From the NCBI GenBank assembly GCA_964016875.1, contig OZ024729.1, positions 28,230,494 to 28,294,493 of the forward strand: a stretch of DNA of 64,000 nt, given 5' to 3'. The position numbers and the translations under genes are program-made. Of this stretch, positions 30,220 through 40,486 are shown in pieces (within the stretch, counting starts at the first letter, position 1; each line of letters starts with the position of its first letter). The notes under the pieces were generated by a model. The model was not told where the DNA came from. It was given only the letters and a program-made list of their open reading frames with translations, and did not search any database. Source of the stretch: Fallopia convolvulus. Its lineage: Eukaryota; Streptophyta; Magnoliopsida; Caryophyllales; Polygonaceae.

Positions 30220-33200
30220 ATGTCTGAAAATTATAGAGTAAAGCCCTACGATGGGCACATGGACTACTCCATGTGGAAGCTAAAGATGAGAGCCATATTA
30301 ACTAAGGAGAAATGCTATATGGCTGTGACAGATAACTGGCCTGTTGAGTTCTCTGCTGCAAGAAGGCAGGAGATTAAGGACCAGGCTCATGCAGAAATAA
30401 TGCTACGTCTTGCTGATGAGGTAGCAAGACAGGTGGTTAGTCATACTGAACCTAAACCACTTTGGGAGGCTCTTGATGCGATTTATCTTACCAAATCTAT
30501 GCCTACTCTTATCTCCACCTTATGCAAGTTCTTTAATTTTAAAATGGACACCGCCTATACCCTTACTGAGAATCTTGATAAGTTTCTTAAGTTGTCCCTA
30601 GATTTGGAAAGGTGTGATGAAAAAGTTAAAGAAAGCTATAAGGTAGGAATTCTGTTAAACTCAATACCCAGTCAATTTGATGTCCTAAAAGATGTGGTAC
30701 AATTTTCTAGGGATGACTTAACAGTTGAAAAAATAGTGGAATACCTGACTCATAAAAATGACTCCCTGAAAGTCTTTAAAGTAAAAAATGGTTCTAAAAT
30801 TGAGCAAAAGACTGAGTCTAAAAATGAGGTTATGTTTACCAAGGGAAAGGATAAGAAATTCCACAAGAAAAATGATAAGAGTAATGGTGAGAAAAATGGT
30901 AAGGATATGTCTGGGGTTAAATGTTACTATTGTGAAAAAATAGGACATTACTCTAAAGAATGCCCTAAGAGAACTAGGGATGAGAAAAATAAGAAAAAGG
31001 AAAAGGAATCTGTGTCTGTGCTTGAAGAAAAGAACTATTATTCTCATGAGTTACTTGTTGTGTCTGGTTGTGCTAGTGAAAATGTTTGGATCCTTGACTC
31101 TGGGTGTACTATGCATGCAACTCCTCATAAATCCTATTTTTCTAATTTATCTCTGCATGATGGGGGTGAAGTCATGCTTGGGGATCACACCACCCTTGCA
31201 ATTAAGGGGATTGGATGTGTTCCTTTAAAAATGCATGATGGAAAAATCAGGGTTTTACAAAATGTTAGGTGGGTACCTAAACTGAGGAGAAATCTGTTAT
31301 CTGAATCTATGTTAGATGAATTAAAATGCAAAATTATTACACAAAATGGAGTTAGGGAAGTGATAAGAGATAACACTGTTTTAATTAAGAGCATTAAAAA
31401 GGATGGATTGTATCAAGTGATAGCTAGTCTGCCTGAATTAAATGTCTCTGTGAAAAATGACAGTGTGGAAAAATCCAAACTTTGGCATAACAGATTAGGG
31501 CACATAGGTAATACTGGATTAATGCACTTGCATAAAAATGACATCATACATGAGAATCTTTCTGATATTCCTTTCTGTGAAACCTGTGTGTTTGGTAAAA
31601 AGACTAAGCACCCCTTTGCTAAGTCATCTTATGAAGCTAAAGGACCCCTGGAATATGTCCACTGTGATTTATGGGGCCCAGCTCAAGTACAGACTATTGG
31701 AGGCAAAAATTATTTTCTGTCCTTAGTTGATCAGTACTCTAGGAAAGTCTGGGTTTACTTACTCAAGCATAAGAATGAGGCTTTTGAATTCTTTAAGAGT
31801 TGGCATGTATTCACTGAAAAACATTCTAACCTTAAACTTAAATGTCTTAAAACTGATAATGGACTTGAGTTTTGTAACAAGACTTTTGATGACTATTGCA
31901 ATAAAAATGGAATAAAAAGACATTTAACTATGCCATACACGCCACAACAAAATGGCACAGCTGAGAGAATGAATAGAACTCTTCTAGAAAAAGCTAGATG
32001 TATGCTAATTAGTGCTGGTATGAAACCATCCCTATGGGGAGAAGCAGTTACTACTGCTGCATACCTCATTAATAGATCCCCTTCCTCTGCTGTGAGTTTC
32101 AAAGCTCCACAGGAAATGTGGACAGGTCAAAAGCCAAACATCTCATACTTAAAACCCTTTGGCTGCACGGCATATATTCATGTCAATCAAGGTAAGTTGC
32201 AGCCTAGGGCTCTTAAGGCTGTCATGTTAGGATATCCTGAAGGTGTGAAGGGATACAAATTACTTGCAATCCAACCTGGTGGTTACAAAGTAATAGTATC
32301 CAGAGATGTCACATTTCAGGAAAAAGAGTTCTATTTTAAAGAAAAACTAATGTCTTCCATTGAGAATACAGGTATGCAAGCACAAGAAAGAGACACAAGG
32401 GCTCAGGTGGGGCCATCCTTTATACCTGGTGGCAACAACAATGAGCAACCAGGGCTTGAGGAGTTTGATATTGGTTATACCAACTCCTATTCATTAGGTA
32501 CCTCAGAAGAAAAAACTGGGGAAGAGCAACTTAATGAGGAAATAAGCAGCAATTCAGGAAATAATGAAGCTGCAGGAAATGATCAGGATGCTGAGAACAC
32601 AATTGAAGAAGGAAATACCTCAGGGCAATCCCACCAATTAGGTGGGGTAGTAAGTGAACACTCCATCCCTAACTTAAATTTTGATCCTAATGCACATGTT
32701 GATGCTATGATTGATGATAATGTCATGCATAATGTTGATGCTGGTATTAATAATGATCTTGTGCAGGTGCATGATTTAGCTGACTATCAATTGGTTAGGG
32801 ATAGGGAACCAAAAATTAAAATTCCAAACCCTAAGTTCACTTCTAATATTGTTGAGTTTGCCCTATTAGTTTCTGAAATTGTTGCCCATTTAAATCCTGA
32901 GTCATATGAACAAGCCATACATAGTAAACAGGCTAATGAATGGTTAAAGGCAATGCATGAAGAAATTCAAAGCATGCATGCTAATAACACCTGGTCTTTA
33001 GTTCCTAAACCTGACAATGCTAAGCTAGTTGACTGTAAATGGATCTTTAAGGTCAAGGATGGTGCTACTGAACTAGACCCTCCTAGGTATAAAGCTAGAC
33101 TGGTAGCTAAAAGTTTCACCCAAAAGGAAGGAATTGACTATAACGAAATATTTGCTCCTGTAGTCAAATATAAGACCATGAGATTACTGCTTGCTATGGC

Positions 33201-34302
33201 CACTGTTTTTGATTGGGAAATAGAGCAGATGGATGTTAAAACTGCCTTTTTACATGGGGATCTAAAAGAAACAATTTATATGAGACAACCTAAAGGCTTT
33301 GTTGATAAAAATAAACCTAATCATGCCTGTCTACTTAGGAAGTCTATATATGGTTTGAAACAGTCCCCTAGGCAGTGGAACTTAAAATTCAACTCTTGCA
33401 TGCTGTCCATGAACTTTGTTAGAAGTAAATGGGATACTTGTTTGTATTACAAGTATGTAAAGAAGAACAATCCTCTATATGTGCTACTGTATGTTGATGA
33501 TATTTTGCTTATCAGTAGTTCTAAAGCTGACATTACTGGTGTTAAGCATGACTTAAGTAAGCACTTAGGAGGGCACCTTGAACTAACTAAAAAGGACTGC
33601 CATGTTGATCCTGATGAGATTAAGAAAATGAATAAAATTCATTATGATGTTGCTGTGGGATCTGTGATGTATTCTATGCTATGCACTAGACCTGACTTGG
33701 CTTTTGCTATAAGTGTTCTAAGTAGATTTATGTCTAATCCTGGTGAGAAACATTGGTCTGCTATGAAGTATTGCCTCAGGTATATAGCAGGGACAAGCAA
33801 GTTGGGCCTGGTGTATGATGAGCATAAACCAAGCACTGAACTGGAAGGGTTTGTGGACTCTGATTTTGCTAGTAATAAAGATAACAGGAAGTCTACTACC
33901 TCCTATTTCTATACTTGGGCAGGAAACTGCATATCATGGAAATCCCAACAACAATCCATTGTGGCTTTGTCTTCAACTGAAGCTGAATACATAGCTGTTG
34001 TGGAGGCCTCAAAAGAGGCTTCTTGGTTGAAAGGGATTTTGAAAGAGATCACTGGGAAGATCTATATTCCCAAGATCTCTACTGATAGCCAAAGTGCTTT
34101 ATATCTGTGCAAAGATCCTGTCTATCATGAGAGGACCAAGCACATTGATGTTAGATTTCATTACATTAGAGATGAAGTTGAAAAACATCTGATCAATATT
34201 GTGAAGATAGTTGGTGATGTGAACCCTGCAGCTTTGGAACAAAAATTGTCCCATTTAACAAATTTGAGTTTTGCAGGGACTCACTCCACATCAAGGATGT
34301 AG
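30220..34302 (+). CDS. Copia Gag-Pol polyprotein with RT deletion
   Basis: The frame is open for 1360 aa from ATG 30,220 (MSENYRVKPYDG). The open frame upstream of this ATG has no conserved sequence, and the bases before it (TTTTTACAG) resemble an intron acceptor. Domains in order are gag with the copia-type DG...YSMWKLKM start, a zinc knuckle (C235YYCEKIGHYSKEC), protease (D293-S-G), and integrase with an H-H-C-C region and first catalytic D483 (HCDLWGP). RT follows with YVDD at about 1091-1094, then RNase H with LSSTEAEY and KHIDVRFHY near the end. After YVDD, the frame passes from a GVKHDLSKH stretch directly into LGGHLELTKKD (about 33,555-33,575). The usual 55-60 residues between these blocks are absent, so the RT is probably inactive although the frame is open. 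Confidence 0.93.
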   Translation: MSENYRVKPYDGHMDYSMWKLKMRAILTKEKCYMAVTDNWPVEFSAARRQEIKDQAHAEIMLRLADEVARQVVSHTEPKPLWEALDAIYLTKSMPTLISTLCKFFNFKMDTAYTLTENLDKFLKLSLDLERCDEKVKESYKVGILLNSIPSQFDVLKDVVQFSRDDLTVEKIVEYLTHKNDSLKVFKVKNGSKIEQKTESKNEVMFTKGKDKKFHKKNDKSNGEKNGKDMSGVKCYYCEKIGHYSKECPKRTRDEKNKKKEKESVSVLEEKNYYSHELLVVSGCASENVWILDSGCTMHATPHKSYFSNLSLHDGGEVMLGDHTTLAIKGIGCVPLKMHDGKIRVLQNVRWVPKLRRNLLSESMLDELKCKIITQNGVREVIRDNTVLIKSIKKDGLYQVIASLPELNVSVKNDSVEKSKLWHNRLGHIGNTGLMHLHKNDIIHENLSDIPFCETCVFGKKTKHPFAKSSYEAKGPLEYVHCDLWGPAQVQTIGGKNYFLSLVDQYSRKVWVYLLKHKNEAFEFFKSWHVFTEKHSNLKLKCLKTDNGLEFCNKTFDDYCNKNGIKRHLTMPYTPQQNGTAERMNRTLLEKARCMLISAGMKPSLWGEAVTTAAYLINRSPSSAVSFKAPQEMWTGQKPNISYLKPFGCTAYIHVNQGKLQPRALKAVMLGYPEGVKGYKLLAIQPGGYKVIVSRDVTFQEKEFYFKEKLMSSIENTGMQAQERDTRAQVGPSFIPGGNNNEQPGLEEFDIGYTNSYSLGTSEEKTGEEQLNEEISSNSGNNEAAGNDQDAENTIEEGNTSGQSHQLGGVVSEHSIPNLNFDPNAHVDAMIDDNVMHNVDAGINNDLVQVHDLADYQLVRDREPKIKIPNPKFTSNIVEFALLVSEIVAHLNPESYEQAIHSKQANEWLKAMHEEIQSMHANNTWSLVPKPDNAKLVDCKWIFKVKDGATELDPPRYKARLVAKSFTQKEGIDYNEIFAPVVKYKTMRLLLAMATVFDWEIEQMDVKTAFLHGDLKETIYMRQPKGFVDKNKPNHACLLRKSIYGLKQSPRQWNLKFNSCMLSMNFVRSKWDTCLYYKYVKKNNPLYVLLYVDDILLISSSKADITGVKHDLSKHLGGHLELTKKDCHVDPDEIKKMNKIHYDVAVGSVMYSMLCTRPDLAFAISVLSRFMSNPGEKHWSAMKYCLRYIAGTSKLGLVYDEHKPSTELEGFVDSDFASNKDNRKSTTSYFYTWAGNCISWKSQQQSIVALSSTEAEYIAVVEASKEASWLKGILKEITGKIYIPKISTDSQSALYLCKDPVYHERTKHIDVRFHYIRDEVEKHLINIVKIVGDVNPAALEQKLSHLTNLSFAGTHSTSRM

Positions 34303-34415
34303 GCTGAGGTATGGAGCTGGACCGATGATAGAAAGGGGAAGTCTGATCCTGATCTGATCACTATTGAATTAGAGCTCAAAGTGTAGAAACATGTTTGTAT
34401 TAAGAGGGCAAATGT

Positions 34416-35280
34416 TGTAAATAATACACTCATGTATGCTAGACTACAATGTACAAATGTATGTATTAAACACTAGGGTAGAGCTAGACCAGGTCAGAAC
34501 CGGGCTCACTTCATTAATAGGGTTTGGATTCACCAGTGAACCGGGCTAGTAGCCACCCCGGGTAAACCGGTTTGGAGGTAGCTAACCCGGGTTGCTAATA
34601 ACTGAACCAATCTCTTGATTAAAGTGAAGCTCGGGCTTTGAAGACGAGCTTGGCCCATTTCAGTTAGCTTGGCCAAATCCATTGAGCTCTAGCCCAAACT
34701 GAAAGTGAAGTCGGCTTGATGTTGAAACGCTGCGTTTGATACGCTCCTTGGTTGACCTTGCTATTTAAGCTTTGCGAGCTCCTTTGGAAGCTCATTCTCA
34801 CGCGGCGCAAACCCTAGAAATCCAGAGAAAGAGAGAGAGAAGAGAAAGAAAGAGAGAGAGAAAGGAAGAAGAAGAAGTGCTCGCCGACGATAGCTCATCT
34901 CCGGTGTTGCGTGGTGTCTAGTCGAAGTCCAAGAGTGACTTGCAGCCGTGAAAGGGGGCCGAAGCCCTTTCGTTTCTAGAACCCTACCTTTGCTCTCGTT
35001 TCTGTTCCTAGATCTTCTTCTTCTTCTTGTTTCTGTTGTCTAGCTTTGCCGAGTGCTTGATTCCTTGTACATTGTAACCTTTGAGCTTTGATCTAGTGAG
35101 AAGAATGGGATCGGATCTCCCCTGTTGAGGTCCTCCGGATGTAGAGTTCTTTGAACTCGAACCGGGTTAACAACTCCTGTGTCTCTTCGCTTTCGATTTT
35201 TGTTTGAATGTTCAAGTACGAGTTCGATCTAGTTTGGATCTGTTGATATCTTGATAGTTCTAGGTCAAACCACGATTACA
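34416..35280 (+). repeat. 3' LTR of the 29-35 kb copia element
   Basis: Direct repeat of 29,087-29,953, starting TGTAAATAATACACTC and ending CCACGATTACA. Confidence 0.92.
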
Positions 35281-36731
35281 TTGTGTGTAGGATATGAACA
35301 TGCATTTTTCAATTTTTAATGTAATCATTGTTAATATGCGAAAAAATTGATTAATTAAGATGCTCCTGTAAAATATTGGGTCATGGCCAATCGGACAAAT
35401 TTTTATGTGTATATTGGGGAAAAGATAGAAAAAAAAATTCGATGGGCCAATGTTAAATATATAGGTGATGTGTGTGATCCATGTTTCAACCCAAAAGCTT
35501 AAGCTAATGAGTAGAGCTCTCCTTTACTTGTATATTAGCGGGGTATTGACCCTCGTGTCTAAAGTGAGAAGTTTATTTTTCTCCAACACGTCCCTTCAAA
35601 TGGTAACTAGTCTGATCTGGAAAGCACTTGCTCACTTTTTTTTATTAATGGGTCTAGCATTCTCTATTTATATCTAGCCCGCATCTTTTTTCTTAACGTG
35701 TTATTTGCATCTCATTCTCTTTTAGTAATATACCTGCTTTTTTTACCAGGAAAACGAATCCAAACCGAACCTGCTTCAATACCATTTTAAATTTTGGTTG
35801 GCCGATATTAAATAGGTTAGGTGTCAGATTTTATAACCACTTTACATATAAAGTCAAGATCCACAATCTAATCCATAAGTTTAAACCAAATGGGTAGAGC
35901 TTCCTCCTTCTTTGATATTATTTATATATTGACCCTCATATCCGATGTGGGAAGTTCATTTTTCTCCAACAAGAAACTTACTATAATATTGAATGTTTTG
36001 TTGGTTTATTTTCACATTTTCTAAATGACCTATTTTTGTTGGTTAAAAATAGCTAATCATCATTAGGGGGTTCAAAAACGTGATTATTATGACTTCAAAC
36101 TAAGCTAGTAAGATTTGTCTTGCTAATTGTGAGCTAAATGCATTGTTGTAACAAATGTGATGAAAGAGTCAAATAGAAGATATTAGGGCAGTTGTTAGCC
36201 ACCTCTATTAGAAACATATAAAAGGGTTTGTAAGTGGTTAAATTTCTTATGTAAGAAACACAAGAGGAATGAAATAGAGAATTCTCTCTTCTCTTCTTTC
36301 ACTCGTTCTTTCATAAAATCTCTATAGATACTACTTTTCTCATGGTATTAGGTATTAGAGATTAGGTCCGGTCTCGGGGTTGTTTCCTGATAGTTTGGCC
36401 GGCCTTAAACCAGATTCGATCTAGGGTGAAGTGCCCGTTCAATTTGGGGACTAGCCGTCCTTAAAGGCTTATCAAGTGTCAACTAGACCATGCTAGTTGT
36501 ATTTGCGGGGGAGTGTTGAGAAAGATCTTGGAAAAGTTTACCACATTGGAAATCTTGAGTAAGAAAAATAGTAGAATATAAGTAAGGTGAAGGCCCTACC
36601 CATTCGATTAAGATATTGATAAAAAAATTGATTTCCGACCTTATATTAAAAATAAAAATAACCGATGAAAACTCTCACCCTCCGATTAAATATGGCCCAT
36701 CAGAGAATTTAATAACTTGGTTTTGACTAAT
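35281..36731. repeat. Two diverged copies of a dispersed repeat; LTR-like debris
   Basis: Two imperfect direct copies lie at about 35,450-35,600 and 35,805-35,975. Both contain an AAGCTTAAGCTAATGAGTAG-like phrase, a TATTGACCCTC phrase, and an ending like GTGGGAAGTTCATTTTTCTCC. Phrases of this kind recur in plant LTR elements. From about 36,180 to 36,380 there is a CT-rich segment followed by CATGGTATTAGGTATTAGAG, reminiscent of an LTR end plus an eroded primer-binding site. No gene is supported. Confidence 0.45.
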
Positions 36732-38489
36732 TGTAACACCCCTATTTTGTAACATTGGGTATTACCGCCAGTAACCACAGATTTTACCGTCCAAAGTCCC
36801 CCAAGACTTTAAATAATTTAATTAGAATATAATTAAAGAAGAATTGACTAAAAGCGAAATTTTATTCATCGATAAGAACATTCGTTCACTACATTGAGAG
36901 TCGTTTTACAAATGATGTTGCAGCGGAAAATAAAGCTCATATTAAAAGGGTTAAAAAGGCGTACTGAAAATACAAGTATATTTCCTCAAGACAACTCATA
37001 TGATGAGATTTGCTTGGTTTAAAATAGAAGAGTTGGTGCACTATCTTCTGAACCTTTGCTCTTTGAAAATTCCTTCCTTCTTCAACGTCATCTTGCCTTA
37101 ACCTTCTATCTTTGCATAACTCTTCTCGAACCTTCTAGAATTTGTCTTCAAAACTTCGGTGTGAAAATCCTAGATGCTGGCATTTGTCACAAAGGGCGAG
37201 AAATGCTAGGCAAACATGCGGAAAAGCGGAATTAGTCTAAAGAGACTAAGCAAGTGAGAATGGAAATTCTCAAGGGTAAAATGGTAATTTACAATATTCG
37301 AGAGAGATTGACGGTATGTGTTTGAGATGTAGAAACTTTATGTGGAGCTTTAAGGACGGAAATGAGTTCAGATAACTCTTAAACCGGAAAGAAGAACTAC
37401 TAGATTGTAGAGCTTCTTAGAATAGGAATATGGTGGGAACGTTATTAATTCATACAAGTTTTGAAAACCTCCCGCGCCCTTGTCGGACCTCAATCAACCT
37501 CATCTTATTCGGTGCTCCAGATCAGGGAGGTGGCCCGAAGGCGCTCAAGTACCAAGCCCACCTTGACAAGCCCGAATAAGCATTCAGATTGGAAAGACGA
37601 TCTTTCAAGAACCGGGAGTTGGGTTGGTCTTCCAAGTTATACTATTCCGACCCGGTTTTAGTTTCTTTTAAATATGCTTTGGCACTTATCTTATGTCGTG
37701 ATAAAACTTTCGCTTATGTTAATGATTTTTAAGAGTGTGGGGCCATGAAAGGGCCGAGGTCCACTTACGGGAACAAAGTTCCGGCACCTAGCTAGGGTGC
37801 GCACATCCCTCCTCCGAGTAGGAGCAGACATTAGATCATGATCCTTAAAGTCGCGGAATTAGGCATGGTGTCATACGACTTAATATGTTATATAGAGGTG
37901 TTCGGGTTAATCTTGCACCCCTTACTATTTAATCCAAACTGATCTCGAAAAGAGATCTTAAACAAGTAAAGGTCACCCAAACAAGCCTAGCAAAATAATT
38001 CTACGAACAATAATAATCGTAATAATGATAACAAGCGGGTCATTAATTCTAACAATCGATATTCCTAGATTCATTTATTATTATCAAACAAGCTGTTCCC
38101 AACATCGAGAAATTTCACGAAACGAATTATCGAGGCTTCAAGGAGAAATTCCACTTGCCTTAATTTGCGAGCGTGTACTTTCAAACGACACGGAAATCGA
38201 TGGCTTAGACGGGATTGAGACTTCGATCTAACAACACGAGAGATAACGGGAGAATTTTTAATAAAATTTCTTATCTCTTCTAAGGTTTTATTTTCTCTTA
38301 TTTTCCTTTTTATAAGAGAATTTATGAAAAGCTAAATTATTTAAATAATAATTTAGGTGGATGTGTTAAATAATAATATTCTTGATTGTTATTTTTAAAT
38401 TGTAATATCCCAAAAGTACTTTATAAAAATAATTATATTTATATAAAGCTTTATAAAATTTTGAAAGTCAAGACAAACTCCCTTTTGAC
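36732..38489. repeat. LTR-like debris (TGTAACACCCC-type), no gene seen
   Basis: The segment opens TGTAACACCCC, a common start for plant Ty3/gypsy LTRs. It contains an internal GGGAACAAAGTTCCGGCACC stretch and has no supported frame. No matching partner, CA end or target duplication was found, so the limits are only nominal. Confidence 0.35.
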
Positions 38490-40486
38490 TTGATATCTAG
38501 GTATATGTTATTTTGCTTGCACACCATGTACCCCCCACACCTTCATAAACAAATATCCTTCTTTGTTGATAAGATCATGATTCTCTTAAAATCTCCCTTT
38601 ATGAAGAACATTGTCTGGGAACTGGTTGCCCACTCTAAGATTTATCCTATGAAGATAAGTAAGACAACATTTAGAAAGGTTCTTTGTTCTGACGAGAAGT
38701 CTCCCTTTGATCAGGGTGGACTCCTGAGCATCCATGATCAATTAGACCAACAACCTACTACGATCGAGGAGACCATATGTAGTGGTGCTAAGAACTATTA
38801 TCAAGCTGGCCCTTCGGGGAGTTTGAAAGATAAAGACAACTGGAAAGCTTGCGTTTCCATGGCAGTTATCCTTGAAAAACTAGCTCATGTTCAATACTTT
38901 AAAAGTAACCCCTTGACCAAACAGAGTAATGCTAGAAATAAACAGTGGAAGGAAAGTATAAGATGTGGTATATGTGAAAGCAATCTCATGATCTATGGCA
39001 AAATTGTGTGGGAATGGAAAGGAAAAATAACTATGATGAAAGCTCAATGGCTTCTAGCCTTTCTAGAACAGATGATCTTAGTCAAGTTTATTAACAACAT
39101 GACTTTTGCACATCTTAGATGCATTAAGACAAGTATTATGAAAGTCATGAAGTACTCGCCCTTACTAGTTAATGTTCTCTTACAACTTTTAAAGGAAGTT
39201 TGTAATTCAAATAAATATACGAGACATGATCAAATGCTTCCTAACATGAGAATTTTGTGTGTGCCTTATGTGAATGAATGGATTTCCATTTTTATGGTTA
39301 ATATAAACATGTATTGTGAAATCAGTAGACTTATTGAGTTGCCTTGGTGGAGTACTAACATGATCATTTCGTATATTGTTGATGATTTTGAGGTGCTGAA
39401 ACAACAACTATTTGCCTTTGATAAACATCACTCGTTGGGTGCAGCCAAGTACCCACATTAGCCTATTATGAGTTGTAGTTATACCTTAGTTTTTTATATG
39501 TTTGGTGGAGTGTTGCTCCCCTTGATCACTCATCATTTATGGCAGTATACCAGGCAGTATATCAAGATTAAGTGTGAAGACTATGTGCAATTGTATCATG
39601 AGACCAATTGTAGGGATTGCTATTACATAACAGAATTGCTTGAATCTTTACTACAAAAATGTTGGTACTACTGTCTGCCTGCCTTAAGGTGGTTTGATGA
39701 CCCCTGTTGGAATATATTTAGAGCTAAAAACTCAAAACATGAATGCACATGGAAACAAGGTTTGTTTGAAGACTGGTTTGTGCCCAATTTTGAAATGAAT
39801 ACTAAACACCTGCCAAATGAAGAGCATCACATTTTTTTTATTTCTATTGTTGTTGTGAGTTTTATTTTGGTGTGTGGTTGGATTTTACTATGTACTGTAT
39901 TACAGATGTGCTGACTAGTTGGAACTTGAATGTGTTAAATGATGCTAATAAACTCAACTATAGAAATAATATCACACTTGATTATTACAATATAGGAAGT
40001 ATTTATCAAACTAATGAAATGCTTTGGAATATAAAAAGCTATGTGTTCTACTGTCATCTAACATGTCACTTGAGGAAAAGTAAAAAGAATCTAAATGACA
40101 AACGATGGAGATCACAAATAACTAAGGGCGGGCTGATTGTAGAAAGTTTGGTGACTCAAAAATGTCCTGTTTTCTATGTCTTCAGGAAGAGTGCTTGGTG
40201 CTCTCCTAATCTCCGTAATCCCAATAAAAAATTTGTTGTGCTACTTAAGAGCTCTCGAACTAGATTTGTACTATTCCTTGCTTTGATATACAGGAGAACA
40301 ACAGAGATTGTGATGGAAAGTAAGCAACTAAACCAGAAGAGCAAAGAGGATCAAAATTCCAAGGTGCATGATCATACTTATACGTTAGTTTTTTGTAACA
40401 TATATCACTCGGTAGTTCTGGATATATTAGAACAATGGTGCATGACCATAATTATAAACAAGGAAATCATTATAAATGAAAGTTAG
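38490..40486 (+). pseudogene. Putative LINE ORF1 region, family not recognised
   Basis: One frame runs from 38,490 (first ATG 38,505) to 39,914, interrupted only by a TAG at 39,459-39,461. A second, overlapping frame continues from 39,872 to a TAG at 40,484-40,486. Together they span about 660 codons with one nonsense codon and one frameshift. I recognise no domain; in particular, the DUF4283-like segment and CCHC knuckle usual in plant L1 ORF1 are not visible. Composition is rich in Ile, Lys, Asn, Trp and Cys. The link to the LINE is positional: the last stop overlaps the ORF2 start by 11 bp (40,476-40,486), as in LINE ORF1-ORF2 junctions. It could instead be unrelated sequence with chance open frames. 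Confidence 0.4.

Larger units (their letters stand above)
29087..35280 (+). mobile_element. Complete Ty1/copia LTR retrotransposon (Tork-like)
   Basis: LTRs of 867 bp (29,087-29,953) and 865 bp (34,416-35,280) both begin TGTAAA and end ATTACA, a short perfect terminal inversion. By eye they differ at about nine bases plus a 2-bp GA indel, so insertion is recent. The primer-binding site TGGTATCAGAGC follows the 5' LTR, and a purine stretch (AAGAGGGCAAATG) precedes the 3' LTR. The single ORF has the copia order protease-integrase-RT-RNase H. I could not find a clean 5-bp target duplication: the flanks are TGTAT on the left and TTGTG on the right. A deletion in RT makes it probably non-autonomous. 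Confidence 0.92.

Noticed and set aside
29082..35285. Target-site duplication for the 29-35 kb copia
   Set aside because: Flanking bases TGTAT and TTGTG do not match; shifting the boundary does not give a perfect 5-bp pair, so none is claimed.
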